From Pseudomonas chlororaphis subsp. chlororaphis (GTDB lineage: Bacteria; Pseudomonadota; Gammaproteobacteria; Pseudomonadales; Pseudomonadaceae), in contig NZ_CP027712.1 in assembly GCF_003945765.1 (NCBI RefSeq), positions 3,720,001-3,784,000 on the forward strand: 64,000 nucleotides of DNA, given 5' to 3'. A program made the position numbers and the translations under genes. The notes under the pieces are model-generated. The model saw nothing but the letters and a program-made list of their open reading frames with translations, searched no databases and was not told the origin of the DNA. Below are positions 26,747 through 37,669 of this stretch, one piece after another (positions within the stretch are counted from its first letter, which is position 1; each line of letters begins with the position of its first letter).

Positions 26747-26782
26747 CCGCTCCCCGACGGCGGTCGCCAGATCGGGGAGCGG
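26747..26782 (-). terminator. Terminator at the end of the prn transcription unit
   Basis: CCGCTCCCCGA (26747-26757) and TCGGGGAGCGG (26772-26782) pair perfectly (11 bp). Read on the minus strand the stem is followed by CGTTTTTATT. It lies just past the polyamine-binding stump and would stop transcription coming from prnF. It may originally have served the truncated native gene. Confidence 0.82.
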
Positions 26783-26792
26783 TGGCAATGCC

Positions 26793-26935
26793 TCAACTGC
26801 CGGTGCGGATCTTGTTCCACACCCGGGTGCAGATCCGGTCGATATTCAGCGGCATGGCTTCCAGGGCGAACAGCTTGCCCATCATGTCCGGGCTCGGGTA
26901 GACCTTGGTGTCGTTCTTGATCCAAAAGATCACAC
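26793..26935 (-). pseudogene. 3' stump of a polyamine-binding protein gene (PotF type)
   Basis: The last 45 or so codons remain in frame to a TGA at 26793-26795. The segment KVYPSPDMMGKLFAL followed by LNIDRICTRVWNKIRTG matches the C-terminal pattern of spermidine/putrescine periplasmic binding proteins (VYP...KLF...RVxTRxWNRIKTG). Codon use here is typical core Pseudomonas, whereas the residues upstream of about 26935 no longer fit. No start or body of the gene exists to the right, where prnF ends at 26954. I infer truncation by the incoming prn island. Confidence 0.6.
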
Positions 26936-26953
26936 AAACCGGGCTATTCGAGC

Positions 26954-27496
26954 TTAAGAGCACTTTCTGTTCCATTGCTCCCCCAAACCCCGGTACTGGC
27001 CTGCATGGAAGACCAGCGGTTCTGCGCCGCTGTATCGGTATTGTTCGATCTCGCCAATGAAGATCAGGTGGTCACCGCCCTCGTACTGGGTGACGTTGCG
27101 GCACACCAGCACTGCCACCACATCGTCCAGCACCGGGGCTCCCGCCTTGCCATAGGAATGAGCTACACCGGCGAACTTGTCAGCTGCTGCCCGTGCGAAC
27201 TGCTCCGACAAGTGGTGCTGGTGCGCGCCCAGCACGTTGATGGCGAAGTGGCTCGCTGAGCAAAAAACCTTCAGGCTCGGTGCCGTGCGTGCCAGGCTCC
27301 AGAGCACCAGCGCCGGCGACAGCGACAGTGAAGAGAACGAGTTGGCGGTCACACCGACGTTGCGGCCGTCAGCGGTGCGCGTGGTGATCACGGTCACACC
27401 GGTAGCGAACTGCCCCAGCAAGTTGCGCAGTTCGCGGACACCGCGGCCCTCGGCATCGAGCAAATCGTGAGCCTTGGTTTCGGTGGCGGCATTCAT
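26954..27496 (-). CDS. prnF: NAD(P)H:flavin oxidoreductase, probable PrnD partner
   Basis: 180 residues from the ATG at 27496 (GGGGAG upstream). A flavin-reductase-like (HpaC/PrnF type) FMN-binding split-barrel domain: FATGVTVITTRTADG, VGVTANSFSSLSLSP and HFAINVLGAHQ are the family motifs. Such a reductase supplies reduced flavin to oxygenases and flavin-dependent halogenases, and a flavin reductase named PrnF was described near prnABCD in P. protegens Pf-5. It starts 24 bases after the antiporter stop, so it is plausibly the last gene of the prn operon. Confidence 0.82.
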   Translation of the reverse strand: MNAATETKAHDLLDAEGRGVRELRNLLGQFATGVTVITTRTADGRNVGVTANSFSSLSLSPALVLWSLARTAPSLKVFCSASHFAINVLGAHQHHLSEQFARAAADKFAGVAHSYGKAGAPVLDDVVAVLVCRNVTQYEGGDHLIFIGEIEQYRYSGAEPLVFHAGQYRGLGEQWNRKCS

Positions 27497-27520
27497 GGTG
27501 ATCTCTCCCCTCAAGCTGGC

Positions 27521-28756
27521 TCAGGCAGCCTGTTGGCTCATTGCGCGCGATTGCACGCGCAGCGTGAATCGAATCAACGGTGCGGTCAGCGCCGTCGTCA
27601 CCAGCGCGAACACCACGAGGATCGTGTAGACCCTTGGCGGAAGGATCTGCATCTGCAGACCGATTGACAGGACGATCAGCTCCATCAAGCCGCGCGTATT
27701 CATCAACGAGCTCACCAGCATCGCATCGTGTGGCGCAAGCCCGGTGGCACGTGCGCCCAGATAGCTGCCGCCGAACTTGCCGATGAATCCGCCCGCGAGG
27801 AATACACCGAACCACATCCATGATGCCGCGTCGTCGATCGTGCCGACCGACGCATGCAGCCCCGCATAGGCGAAAAACACCGGCATCAGCACAAGCTTGA
27901 CGAAACCTTCGACGTTGTCGCGCCACTCCTTCGCGACGCCGGGCACGCGCCGCACGAACAGCGCCGCCGCAAGCGCGCCAAATGCGCTATGGAATCCGAT
28001 CAGCGACGTCGCGAGTGCCGACGCTATTACGAAGCAGAACAACACGGCCAAGCGGTCGCGCGCCGCATGCGCAGTCGATGCGAGCCGCGCAAGCGCCGGT
28101 CGAACCACGAAGCGCACCAGGAGTGCGCACAGCACCAGATACGCGAGCAGGCTGAGGAGCATGCGCGCAAATGCCCAGCCAGGCCCGCTCGATAGCGAGG
28201 CAATCGTTGCAAGCAGCATCCATCCGAGCGCATCCGTCAGCATCGCGGCAGACATTGCGTACCGTGCGCCCACCATGGCGCTGAGCGCCAGGTCGTCGAT
28301 GATGCGCGCCATCACCGGCACCGCTGAGACCGCAAGTGCGACACCGCAGAAGAGTACATAGGGCAGCGCCGGCGCGTCGCTGGCGAGCGTGTCTTTCGAG
28401 ACGATGGCGACGATCATGCCGATCGCGGCCGGTGCGACGAGCCCGCCCGCTGCGATCGCGACGGGCATGCCCCAGCGCTTGCCGCGCAGCGTCTCGCCCA
28501 ACTCCATATGCAGACCGACCTGAAACATCAGCAGTATCAGGCCGACTTCGCTGACTTGCGCCATCGCTGACAGCGCACGTGGGCCGAACAACAGGTCGTA
28601 GAAACTCGGTGCGATCACGCCGAACAGCGAAGGCCCCAACAGCAGACCGGCCGCGATCTCGCCGACGACCGCGCACTGGCCGAGCCGTTCGGCAATGCGG
28701 CCGCAGACGTTGCAGAGCGCGATCACCACCACGAGTTGCAACAGCCAGATAGTCAT
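27521..28756 (-). CDS. CPA2-family cation/proton antiporter
   Basis: 411 residues, about 12 transmembrane helices. GEIAAGLLLGPSLFG and VGLILLMFQVGLHMEL are typical of KefB/NapA-type antiporters, and SSLMNTRGLMELIVLSIGL resembles the C-terminal core. No C-terminal TrkA-N domain is present. Its ATG overlaps the stop of the flavin-reductase remnant (TCATGA), so it is coupled to the prn genes. A link to self-protection or ion homeostasis during pyrrolnitrin production is speculative. GC content and codon use resemble prnABCD rather than the core genes. Confidence 0.87.
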   Translation of the reverse strand: MTIWLLQLVVVIALCNVCGRIAERLGQCAVVGEIAAGLLLGPSLFGVIAPSFYDLLFGPRALSAMAQVSEVGLILLMFQVGLHMELGETLRGKRWGMPVAIAAGGLVAPAAIGMIVAIVSKDTLASDAPALPYVLFCGVALAVSAVPVMARIIDDLALSAMVGARYAMSAAMLTDALGWMLLATIASLSSGPGWAFARMLLSLLAYLVLCALLVRFVVRPALARLASTAHAARDRLAVLFCFVIASALATSLIGFHSAFGALAAALFVRRVPGVAKEWRDNVEGFVKLVLMPVFFAYAGLHASVGTIDDAASWMWFGVFLAGGFIGKFGGSYLGARATGLAPHDAMLVSSLMNTRGLMELIVLSIGLQMQILPPRVYTILVVFALVTTALTAPLIRFTLRVQSRAMSQQAA

Positions 28757-28911
28757 GAATACCTCGGCAAGAGCGACACCGACACGCAGCGGGTGGTCGC
28801 GAGCCCAAGCGGGCCCGCCGCGCCGTACGCCGTGATGACCGTGGCGCCGCTCGCCAGCTTCGCGAGCGCCTGGCGCAGCGACGCGGCCGAGACCGGCTCG
28901 GCTTCACGCAT
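28753..28911 (-). pseudogene. N-terminal remnant of a second flavin reductase, embedded in the prn operon
   Basis: A 52-residue frame starts at the ATG at 28911, overlapping the prnD stop as TAATG, and ends in a TGA overlapping the antiporter ATG. Its residues LRQALAKLASGATVITAYG and LGLATTRCVSVSL match the first beta-strands of flavin reductases (compare LRNLLGQFATGVTVITTR and VGVTANSFSSLSL in prnF), but it stops where the family continues with the flavin-binding PP segment. It is therefore the 5' third of a flavin reductase gene that once followed prnD, cut off by the antiporter sequence. It differs clearly from prnF, so it is not a copy of it. It could still serve as a coupling leader. Confidence 0.72.
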
Positions 28912-30002
28912 TACCGCTCACTCGCGACGCGGTCGACCCAGCCCCGGTAGAACGCACGGTACTTGAGCACGAGCTTGTCGTACTTGCTGTATGCGCCGCC
29001 GCCGTCCGGCTTCATCCCGTTCCAGATTTTGACGTCGTACCCCGCCGCCTGCCTGGTCTGCAGCCCGAACAGCACGAAGTCGGTCGCGCGGCGCAGGATG
29101 CCACCCACCTTCTTGATCGAGATGAGCATGTGCATGACATTCTTGCCGTCGCTCACCGGCGTCACACACTGGAGCAGCTTGTATTTGACGTCTCCGTCCA
29201 GGGCGACGGTCATGACGCACCCGCCGGGGTAGCCATCGAAATGCAGGTTCATCTGCGACATGTTCAGGCCGAGCGCGCGCGACAGCATGCCGAGGGGGCC
29301 GAAGTACCGGTCCACGGTGAAGTCGATCCCGGCACCGAACCACGCGCCCGCCCGGGCCAGCGACTCAACCTCCGGCCACTGGCGCCAATCGTCGAAGAGC
29401 TTGAGCTCGAAGGCCGAGACCGGGAGCGCATGCACGGGGGTCGCGTGCTGCGCGTCGTAGAAGTTCTCGACGATCCGCAAGACCGCCGTCGTCGTCTCGA
29501 ACGCGAAGTGCAGGTGCATAAAGTCGCCGTTGTCGACGTCGGCCGCGGCGATTTCGGGCAGCGGGTGCAGCGGCTGCGGGGAGCCGTACCAGACCCACAC
29601 GTAGCCGTATCGCTCGACGGTGACCAACGTCGGCTGGCGCGCCCCGCGCGGCACGGGCTCCAGCCGGGGCACCGCCTGGCTGTGGCCGGGGATGTGAACG
29701 CACTGGCCCTGCTCGTCGTACCGCCAGTGGTGAAACGGGCACTGGAGGCACCCGTCCTTGACCCGCCCGTCAGCCAGGTTCGCGCCCAGGTGCGAGCAGT
29801 GGCGGTCCATCACCACGGCCCGCCCCGTCGCTCCGCGCCACGCCACGCAGGGACGGCCGAAGAGCATCAACTCCGTCGGCTTGTCCTTGAGGTCGTCCGA
29901 GCGCATCGCGACGTACCAGCTCGCGGCCAGGCGCGTAGTCGCGTCGTACGCCCCCGGGGCACGCTTCTTGATGCTCGCTTGATCCAATTGAATGTCGTTC
30001 AT
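28911..30002 (-). CDS. prnD: Aminopyrrolnitrin N-oxygenase PrnD
   Basis: 363 residues, the known length. A Rieske non-heme iron oxygenase: the [2Fe-2S] ligands Cys69, His71, Cys88 and His91 are in DRHCSH and CLQCPFHH. The mononuclear iron motif is NFYDAQHATPVH, with His186 and His191. It oxidises the aryl amine of aminopyrrolnitrin to the nitro group of pyrrolnitrin using reduced flavin-derived electrons. The start overlaps the prnC stop as ATGA. Confidence 0.97.
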   Translation of the reverse strand: MNDIQLDQASIKKRAPGAYDATTRLAASWYVAMRSDDLKDKPTELMLFGRPCVAWRGATGRAVVMDRHCSHLGANLADGRVKDGCLQCPFHHWRYDEQGQCVHIPGHSQAVPRLEPVPRGARQPTLVTVERYGYVWVWYGSPQPLHPLPEIAAADVDNGDFMHLHFAFETTTAVLRIVENFYDAQHATPVHALPVSAFELKLFDDWRQWPEVESLARAGAWFGAGIDFTVDRYFGPLGMLSRALGLNMSQMNLHFDGYPGGCVMTVALDGDVKYKLLQCVTPVSDGKNVMHMLISIKKVGGILRRATDFVLFGLQTRQAAGYDVKIWNGMKPDGGGAYSKYDKLVLKYRAFYRGWVDRVASER

Positions 30003-31729
30003 CGTTTTTCTGTCGTCGTCGGCCGACTACTTTTCAGCGCCAGGCCGATGCGGGTCGTGATGTACGCCTTGAGCAGCGCGAACATCGGGTTGTAGTCGAA
30101 GTACTTTTTCACCTCTGCCGGCGCGCTGGTTTGCGTCCAGTGCATCAGCTTCATCGCCGGCACCAGGCTGTACTTCGAGTTGTTGAGCTGCGGCTTGTCC
30201 CCGGTGATGCAGTACCCGAAGCCGAACATCGGCTTGGCGAAGTCTCGTTCGTCGATGAGGGCGTGAATCCGCGCCGCGGCCTCCTCGGCCGGCTTGCGCC
30301 CGGCGCTCACGGCCTCGACCTCGGCCTTGGCGTCGTTGAACAACTGGTAGTACTCCTCCATGTCCGCGCACAGGTACCCGAGATACGGGGGATCGTTGTC
30401 GAGGTGATCGAGGTCGCCCTCGTCGCGCGACGCGCGGAACCTCGCGTGGGCTTGCACGAGCCGGAACTGCCCGAGGATTGTGCCGACCGCCCACAGCCTG
30501 TGGAACGCGTCCCATAGGCGGAAGTCCGAGAACGCCGTGTAGCAGCAGCTGACGAAGTCGTCGTTGTGGTCCAGAAGCTTTTGCTGCAGGCGCTCGATGT
30601 ACTCGAAGCGCTCGGGGGAGAAGTCGTCGTCGCGCAGCGCTTTGATGAGGCGCGCCGCGAGCGCGTGGATGGTCACTGCGGTGTTCTCCAGCCCCCGGGA
30701 GAAGAGCGGGTCGATGAACCCGTTCGCGTGCAGCATCAGGCAGTAGCGGTCGCCGACGCAGGCGTTCGACGAGAACTGCAGGCGGTCGGTCTTGACCCAG
30801 TCGCGCACCGGCACGGCGTCCCGGAACTGCGCCGCGATGCTCGGGAACCGCGCGAGGAACTCGTCGAATTCCTGCTGCGCGGAAATGTCCGTTTTCGGGT
30901 AGACACGCGGGTCGAGCTGCAGGCCGACGCTCACCAGGTTGTTGGTCGACCGCGGGTGGTTGTTGAACGGAATCACCCAGAGCCAGCCGCCCGTGAACAT
31001 GTGGTGCAAGGTCCCTTCGTGCCAGCGCCAGCGCTGCCCCTTGACCTTGAAAATGTCGTCGAACGGCTTGACCCCGAGCATGTGCGTGTAGAGGCTGCGC
31101 GAGTGCGTCTTGAAGCGACACGGCTCTTCGCGGAGCCCGAACTTGGTCGCGAGCGGCGCGCGGGGTCCTCCGCAGTCGATCATGTACCGGCCGGTGAACC
31201 GATCGCCCTGGACGGTGGTCACCGCTACGCCGTCCTTGTCCGCGTGATATTCGGTCACGCTCGTCTTCTGGCGGACCGTGCAGCCGTATTTGATGGCCGC
31301 TTGCAACAGATAGGCGTCGACGTCCTGCCGGTAATAATGGCTCTCCGGCCCCCACGGCAGCTCGGGAATCACGCACTGCGTGAACTCCTTCGGGTTGTGC
31401 TCCTGGCCGGGCTTGTGGAACACGAAGCCGAAGTTGCGCTTGATGCCCGTGCTCGACGCGACGTAGCGTTGCGTCGAGTAGAACGACGTAATGTGGTCGA
31501 GCTCCGGAATGCCGTAGCGATCGGCGATGATGCGGTTCATGAGAGACGTCTCGGGGATCGACGATTCGCCGATCGTGAACCGCGGGTGCGACGACTCCTC
31601 GATGATCAGCACGCGAAACTGTTGTTTGGCCAAGATGGCCCCCATCTGGGTACCGGACATGCCCGAGCCGAGGATGATTACGTCGAAGTGGTTGCTATCG
31701 TGTCCGTTCGCGGGGCTCTTCTGAGTCAT
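29999..31729 (-). CDS. prnC: Monodechloroaminopyrrolnitrin halogenase PrnC
   Basis: 576 residues, a FADH2-dependent halogenase. The FAD-binding motif GSGMSGTQMG lies at 21-30 and the halogenase signature WLWVIP is present. It chlorinates position 3 of the pyrrole ring of monodechloroaminopyrrolnitrin. AAGGAGAG lies about 9 bases before the ATG. It follows prnB by 42 bases and overlaps prnD by 4. It is slightly longer than the commonly quoted 567 residues, which may reflect start choice. Confidence 0.96.
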   Translation of the reverse strand: MTQKSPANGHDSNHFDVIILGSGMSGTQMGAILAKQQFRVLIIEESSHPRFTIGESSIPETSLMNRIIADRYGIPELDHITSFYSTQRYVASSTGIKRNFGFVFHKPGQEHNPKEFTQCVIPELPWGPESHYYRQDVDAYLLQAAIKYGCTVRQKTSVTEYHADKDGVAVTTVQGDRFTGRYMIDCGGPRAPLATKFGLREEPCRFKTHSRSLYTHMLGVKPFDDIFKVKGQRWRWHEGTLHHMFTGGWLWVIPFNNHPRSTNNLVSVGLQLDPRVYPKTDISAQQEFDEFLARFPSIAAQFRDAVPVRDWVKTDRLQFSSNACVGDRYCLMLHANGFIDPLFSRGLENTAVTIHALAARLIKALRDDDFSPERFEYIERLQQKLLDHNDDFVSCCYTAFSDFRLWDAFHRLWAVGTILGQFRLVQAHARFRASRDEGDLDHLDNDPPYLGYLCADMEEYYQLFNDAKAEVEAVSAGRKPAEEAAARIHALIDERDFAKPMFGFGYCITGDKPQLNNSKYSLVPAMKLMHWTQTSAPAEVKKYFDYNPMFALLKAYITTRIGLALKSSRPTTTEKR

Positions 31730-31771
31730 GGGGGCAAACTCTCCTTGTGAGATAACACTTGGTCGCGCGCA

Positions 31772-34566
<2,795 letters not shown>

Positions 34567-34570
34567 TTAG

Positions 34571-34598
34571 ACTCTAGCCTGCCGGAAAAGCGACGCAA
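34571..34598 (-). promoter_or_regulatory. Candidate sigma-70 promoter of prnA
   Basis: On the minus strand TTGCGT (34593-34598) and TAGAGT (34571-34576) are 16 bases apart, downstream of an AT-rich stretch (34600-34680). That would place the transcript start near 34564 and give a leader of about 90 bases. Matches to consensus are moderate. Confidence 0.3.
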
Positions 34599-34755
34599 AT
34601 TCCGTTTCCGAATTAACAAACTGAAACGCAAAGGCATTCGGTATAACGAAAAGTTTTGCGTACGATTTTTTGCGCCTAATCAGCCCGCCGCTAAGGATGG
34701 TCTGAAGTAGCCATGTATTTTGGGCTGACTTCATCCACCGCCGATTTTGAAAGAG

Positions 34756-34787
34756 GCGAGCCGATCAAAAATGATCGGATCACTCGC
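34756..34787. repeat. Extended inverted repeat near the transposase remnant
   Basis: CCGATCA (34761-34767) and TGATCGG (34772-34778) pair around AAAA. The outer GCGAG and CTCGC arms extend the stem with a bulge. It lies between the prnA promoter and the IS5-type scrap and may be a leftover of the insertion sequence's end or a terminator. Confidence 0.5.
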
Positions 34788-34839
34788 TCATTTCGCTGTT
34801 TCCAGCCGTCGCAAGCCCCCGCTGCGGCCACTTTCCGCA

Positions 34840-34932
34840 TCAAAGGCGCACCTCTCCTGCGCTGGTCAGCAAATGTCGGCGGGCCATCCACAGATTCGAC
34901 AGGGCAAACAGGTCACCCTCTGTATTTCCCGC
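34840..34932 (-). pseudogene. IS5-type transposase C-terminal remnant
   Basis: About 30 codons end in TGA (34840-34842) and read EGDLFALSNLWMARRHLLTS followed by AGEVRL, the pattern of IS5-family transposase C-termini (LFALSNLWMARRxLL...GEVR). The upstream end is cut by an in-frame stop next to the cupin stump. It marks a former insertion sequence at the right border of the prn island. Confidence 0.55.
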
Positions 34933-34940
34933 TTAGGGGT

Positions 34941-35063
34941 TCAATCTCCTCTATTGCCAGACAAGAAGTGCCCGCCAGCGCCCGGGCTGCCCAGGGGCAC
35001 GGCCACCGGAGTCGATTGCTCCAGGGTGGCGTGGGCGGTGTTCTTGAATTGAGTGATGCTCAT
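34941..35063 (-). pseudogene. 5' stump of a cupin-domain protein gene
   Basis: The frame starts at the ATG at 35063 (AGG seven bases upstream), 42 bases after the amine-oxidase stop. Its first 27 residues (MSITQFKNTAHATLEQSTPV, then AVPLGSP) are the usual start of small cupin (DUF861-like) proteins found beside polyamine oxidases. After GSP the reading changes to unrelated residues and stops at 34941. The native gene was evidently cut at about 34980 by the island or the insertion sequence. Confidence 0.62.
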
Positions 35064-35105
35064 GGCGCTACCTGTCGATAGAAAAAACCGCTGTCAAAAA
35101 CCTGG

Positions 35106-36512
35106 TTAGTGCATCAGGCCTTCCATGAAGCCCGCCACCCGGCTGGCCAGCCGTCGGCGCCAGGGCGGCGTGGCCGGGTTGGCCAGGGTCTGGTCTTCAT
35201 GGACGAAGCTGCGAATGATCGCGTTGTAGCCCAGCCAGCGGCACGGCTCCGGCTCCCAGGCACGCAAGGCGTCGAGGCCGCCTTCGGGGATCACCCAGGG
35301 CTGGCGCGTCAATTCATTGTTGCTCTGGAGAATCAATGCGGCCAGGGTTCGCCCGCCGAGGTTGCTGGCGCCCACGCCTTCGCCGCCGTAGCCGCCGGAC
35401 AAGGCGATGCCGCGCTGGCGGTCGCAGAGCATGTGCGGCCGGAAGTGCCGGGACATGCCCAGGTTGCCGCCCCAGGAATGGGTGATCCGCACATTGTTCA
35501 GCTGCGGGAAAAGCTCGCTGAACAGGTAGCGTCGCAGCTCGACTTCGCTGCGGGTCAGGTCGAAGTCGTGACGCAGCTTGCCGGCGAACTGATAGCCGCC
35601 ACGGGCGCCGAACACCAGGCGGTTATCCGCGGTGCGCTGGCCGTAGGTCACCTGGCGACTGCTTTCGCTGAACGCCTGGCCCTGGTTCAGGCCGATCTCG
35701 TCCCAGGTCGCGGCCGACAAGGGCTCGGTGGCCACCAGCAGGCTTTGCACCGGCAGCTGGTAACGGCCCAGGGGCGGCAAGGTCACCGAATAGCCCTCCA
35801 CCGCCGGCACTATCCAGCGGCAACGCACGCTGGCCTTGGCGGTTTGCAGGCTGCCGGCCTGCCAGTGGCTGACCGGGCTGTTTTCGTAGATGGGCACGCC
35901 CAGGCGCTCCACGGCCCGGGCCAGGCCGCGCACCAGCTTGGCCGGCTGGATGGTCGCGCAATGGGGCGCGTAGATGCCGCCGTAGGCCTTGGCCACGCGG
36001 ATCTGCTGGGTCAGTTGCTCGGGGCTCAGCCAGCGGTAGTCGCGCTCGTCGAGGCCCTGTCGGTAGAGCTTGTCCAGGTAGCGGCGCTGGGTGATTTCCT
36101 GCTCGGGGTAACGCGCCGCGCAGTACAGCACCCCGCCCTTGCGGTAATCGCAGTCGATGCCTTCGCGTTCAAGGACGATGGCCACTTCATCGGGAATGCC
36201 GTGCAGCAGGTCGAAGGAGGCGCGGCGCTGTTCGGGGCTCAGCCCGGCCAGCAACCGGTCCTCCCCCAAAAGGTTGCCCATCAGCCAGCCGCCGTTGCGC
36301 CCGGAGGCGCCGAAGCCGGCGGTCTGCGCCTCGACGATGGCGATGTTCAGGGTCGGCGCCAGGCGCTTGAGGTAATAGGCGGTCCACAGCCCGGTATAAC
36401 CGGCGCCGATGATCGCCACGTCGACATCCAGGTCCTGCTCCAGCGACGGCCGGGCCAGCAGTGGCTCGTCGAGCTGATCCATCCACAAACTGATATTGCG
36501 CCACGCTGGCAT
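35106..36512 (-). CDS. FAD-dependent amine oxidoreductase (gamma-glutamylputrescine oxidase-like)
   Basis: 468 residues of the DAO superfamily. The dinucleotide-binding motif is AIIGAGYTGLWTAYYL (about 34-49), followed by ASGRNGGW, common in PuuB-type oxidases. It oxidises a primary or gamma-glutamylated amine to an aldehyde with release of ammonia and peroxide. GGAG precedes the ATG. It was probably the first gene of a polyamine operon whose next genes (cupin, PotF-like binding protein) are now stumps on either side of the prn island. Confidence 0.85.
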   Translation of the reverse strand: MPAWRNISLWMDQLDEPLLARPSLEQDLDVDVAIIGAGYTGLWTAYYLKRLAPTLNIAIVEAQTAGFGASGRNGGWLMGNLLGEDRLLAGLSPEQRRASFDLLHGIPDEVAIVLEREGIDCDYRKGGVLYCAARYPEQEITQRRYLDKLYRQGLDERDYRWLSPEQLTQQIRVAKAYGGIYAPHCATIQPAKLVRGLARAVERLGVPIYENSPVSHWQAGSLQTAKASVRCRWIVPAVEGYSVTLPPLGRYQLPVQSLLVATEPLSAATWDEIGLNQGQAFSESSRQVTYGQRTADNRLVFGARGGYQFAGKLRHDFDLTRSEVELRRYLFSELFPQLNNVRITHSWGGNLGMSRHFRPHMLCDRQRGIALSGGYGGEGVGASNLGGRTLAALILQSNNELTRQPWVIPEGGLDALRAWEPEPCRWLGYNAIIRSFVHEDQTLANPATPPWRRRLASRVAGFMEGLMH

Positions 36513-36563
36513 ACACGCACTCCGCCACCCGAACTTCGATGGCGCCGATCCTAGTGCCTGGGC

Positions 36564-37379
36564 TCAGGGGTTGTCTTGCGCGCGTGCACGCAAAGAAATT
36601 TGCTTGGCGTAGGCCTTGGGCGACAGGCCGGTGTGCTGGCGGAAACAGCTGTAGAACGCCGACAGCGAGTTGAAGCCAGCGGCGAACGCCAGCTCGTCGA
36701 TGCGCACCGGCGGCGTCGCCTGGTCCAGCGTCGCCAGCAGATGCTGCAGGCGCGCCTGGTTCACATAGCGGTAGAAGCTCTGCCCCAGCACCTGGTTGAG
36801 CAGGTAGGAGATCTGGTTGCGGCTGTAGCCGCACTCCTTCGCCACCCGCTGCAGGTCCAGCTCGGGGTCGAGGTACGGCTGCTGGCGCTCGAAGTACTGC
36901 TGCAGGTCCTCGGCCATGAAACTCAACTGGCGCGGCGACAGCCCCAGACGACTGACTGCCGGCCGTGCGCTGCCTTGGGCCTTGCCCGGCGCGGCCTCGC
37001 GCACCAGCGAGGCGTATTCGTTGACGCGCCAGATCAGGCCGTCGCGCACGGTGATCGCCTCGCTGGCGCGAAACGACACCAGGCCCTGCCCGCCACGCAG
37101 AGTCACCTGGTATTGAATGAACGCGGTGTTGCCATCCAGACGGATGCGGTCGCTGTGCTCCAGGGCCTCATCGGGTGCGCGCGGCATGCTGTTGCGCACG
37201 TATTCGCGCAGCTCGTCCAAGCCCAGGGTGCGGTTCTGGAAAAAGTCGTTGTACTGGATTTGCGGGTGATACAGCGCCATGACGCCATCGAGGTCGCGGT
37301 GCTTCCAGCACAGGTGATAGCGCAGCACCGTCTCGCCGGTGGCCTGGGTTTGCGCCGGGCCATCATCAAGGGAAGACAT
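36564..37379 (-). CDS. AraC-family regulator with SnoaL-like N-terminal domain
   Basis: About 271 residues if started at the ATG at 37379; the frame is open to 37562 and no start has a strong ribosome site. Residues 15-130 resemble an NTF2/SnoaL fold (LRYHLCWKHRDLDGVMALYHPQIQYNDFF), an uncommon sensor for AraC proteins. The C-terminus has the double HTH (RVAKECGYSRNQISYLLNQ and IDELAFAAGFNSLSAFYSCFRQHTG). It lies 51 bases upstream of the amine oxidase gene on the same strand and probably activates it. Confidence 0.82.
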   Translation of the reverse strand: MSSLDDGPAQTQATGETVLRYHLCWKHRDLDGVMALYHPQIQYNDFFQNRTLGLDELREYVRNSMPRAPDEALEHSDRIRLDGNTAFIQYQVTLRGGQGLVSFRASEAITVRDGLIWRVNEYASLVREAAPGKAQGSARPAVSRLGLSPRQLSFMAEDLQQYFERQQPYLDPELDLQRVAKECGYSRNQISYLLNQVLGQSFYRYVNQARLQHLLATLDQATPPVRIDELAFAAGFNSLSAFYSCFRQHTGLSPKAYAKQISLRARAQDNP

Positions 37380-37645
37380 AGGGGCAGATATAGGGCTCAG
37401 GGGACGGAAAGGCGCAGCTTGCCGAAGTTCGTCCAACGCTTCAATGGCCAATGCACGGCCCCTGGATACTGGCGTTTTGCCTAAACCGCGGGCGGAAATG
37501 ACCTGCATCAAAAAAGTGCCAGACAATCGCCAAACGGCCTGAAAAAAACCGTTGAATGTCATATCCCGGTGCTATTTTTAAAAGCTCCACAGGTTGGTCC
37601 AGTGACGGTCCTTCCGTACCTACCGCGAGCACAAGGAAGCGCTCA

Positions 37646-37669
37646 ATGATCAAGGTGGGCAATCCATGA
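37646..37669 (+). CDS. Seven-codon leader ORF coupled to DUF1652 gene
   Basis: ATG ATC AAG GTG GGC AAT CCA TGA (MIKVGNP) has an AAGGA site eight bases upstream, better placed than that of the following gene. Its stop overlaps the DUF1652 start as ATGA. It may be a translational-coupling leader. Expression is unproven. Confidence 0.35.
   Translation: MIKVGNP

Noticed and set aside
34713..35081. 122-codon plus-strand frame right of prnA
   Set aside because: It runs antisense through the IS5-type scrap and the cupin stump and has mixed composition; the minus-strand readings explain the sequence better.
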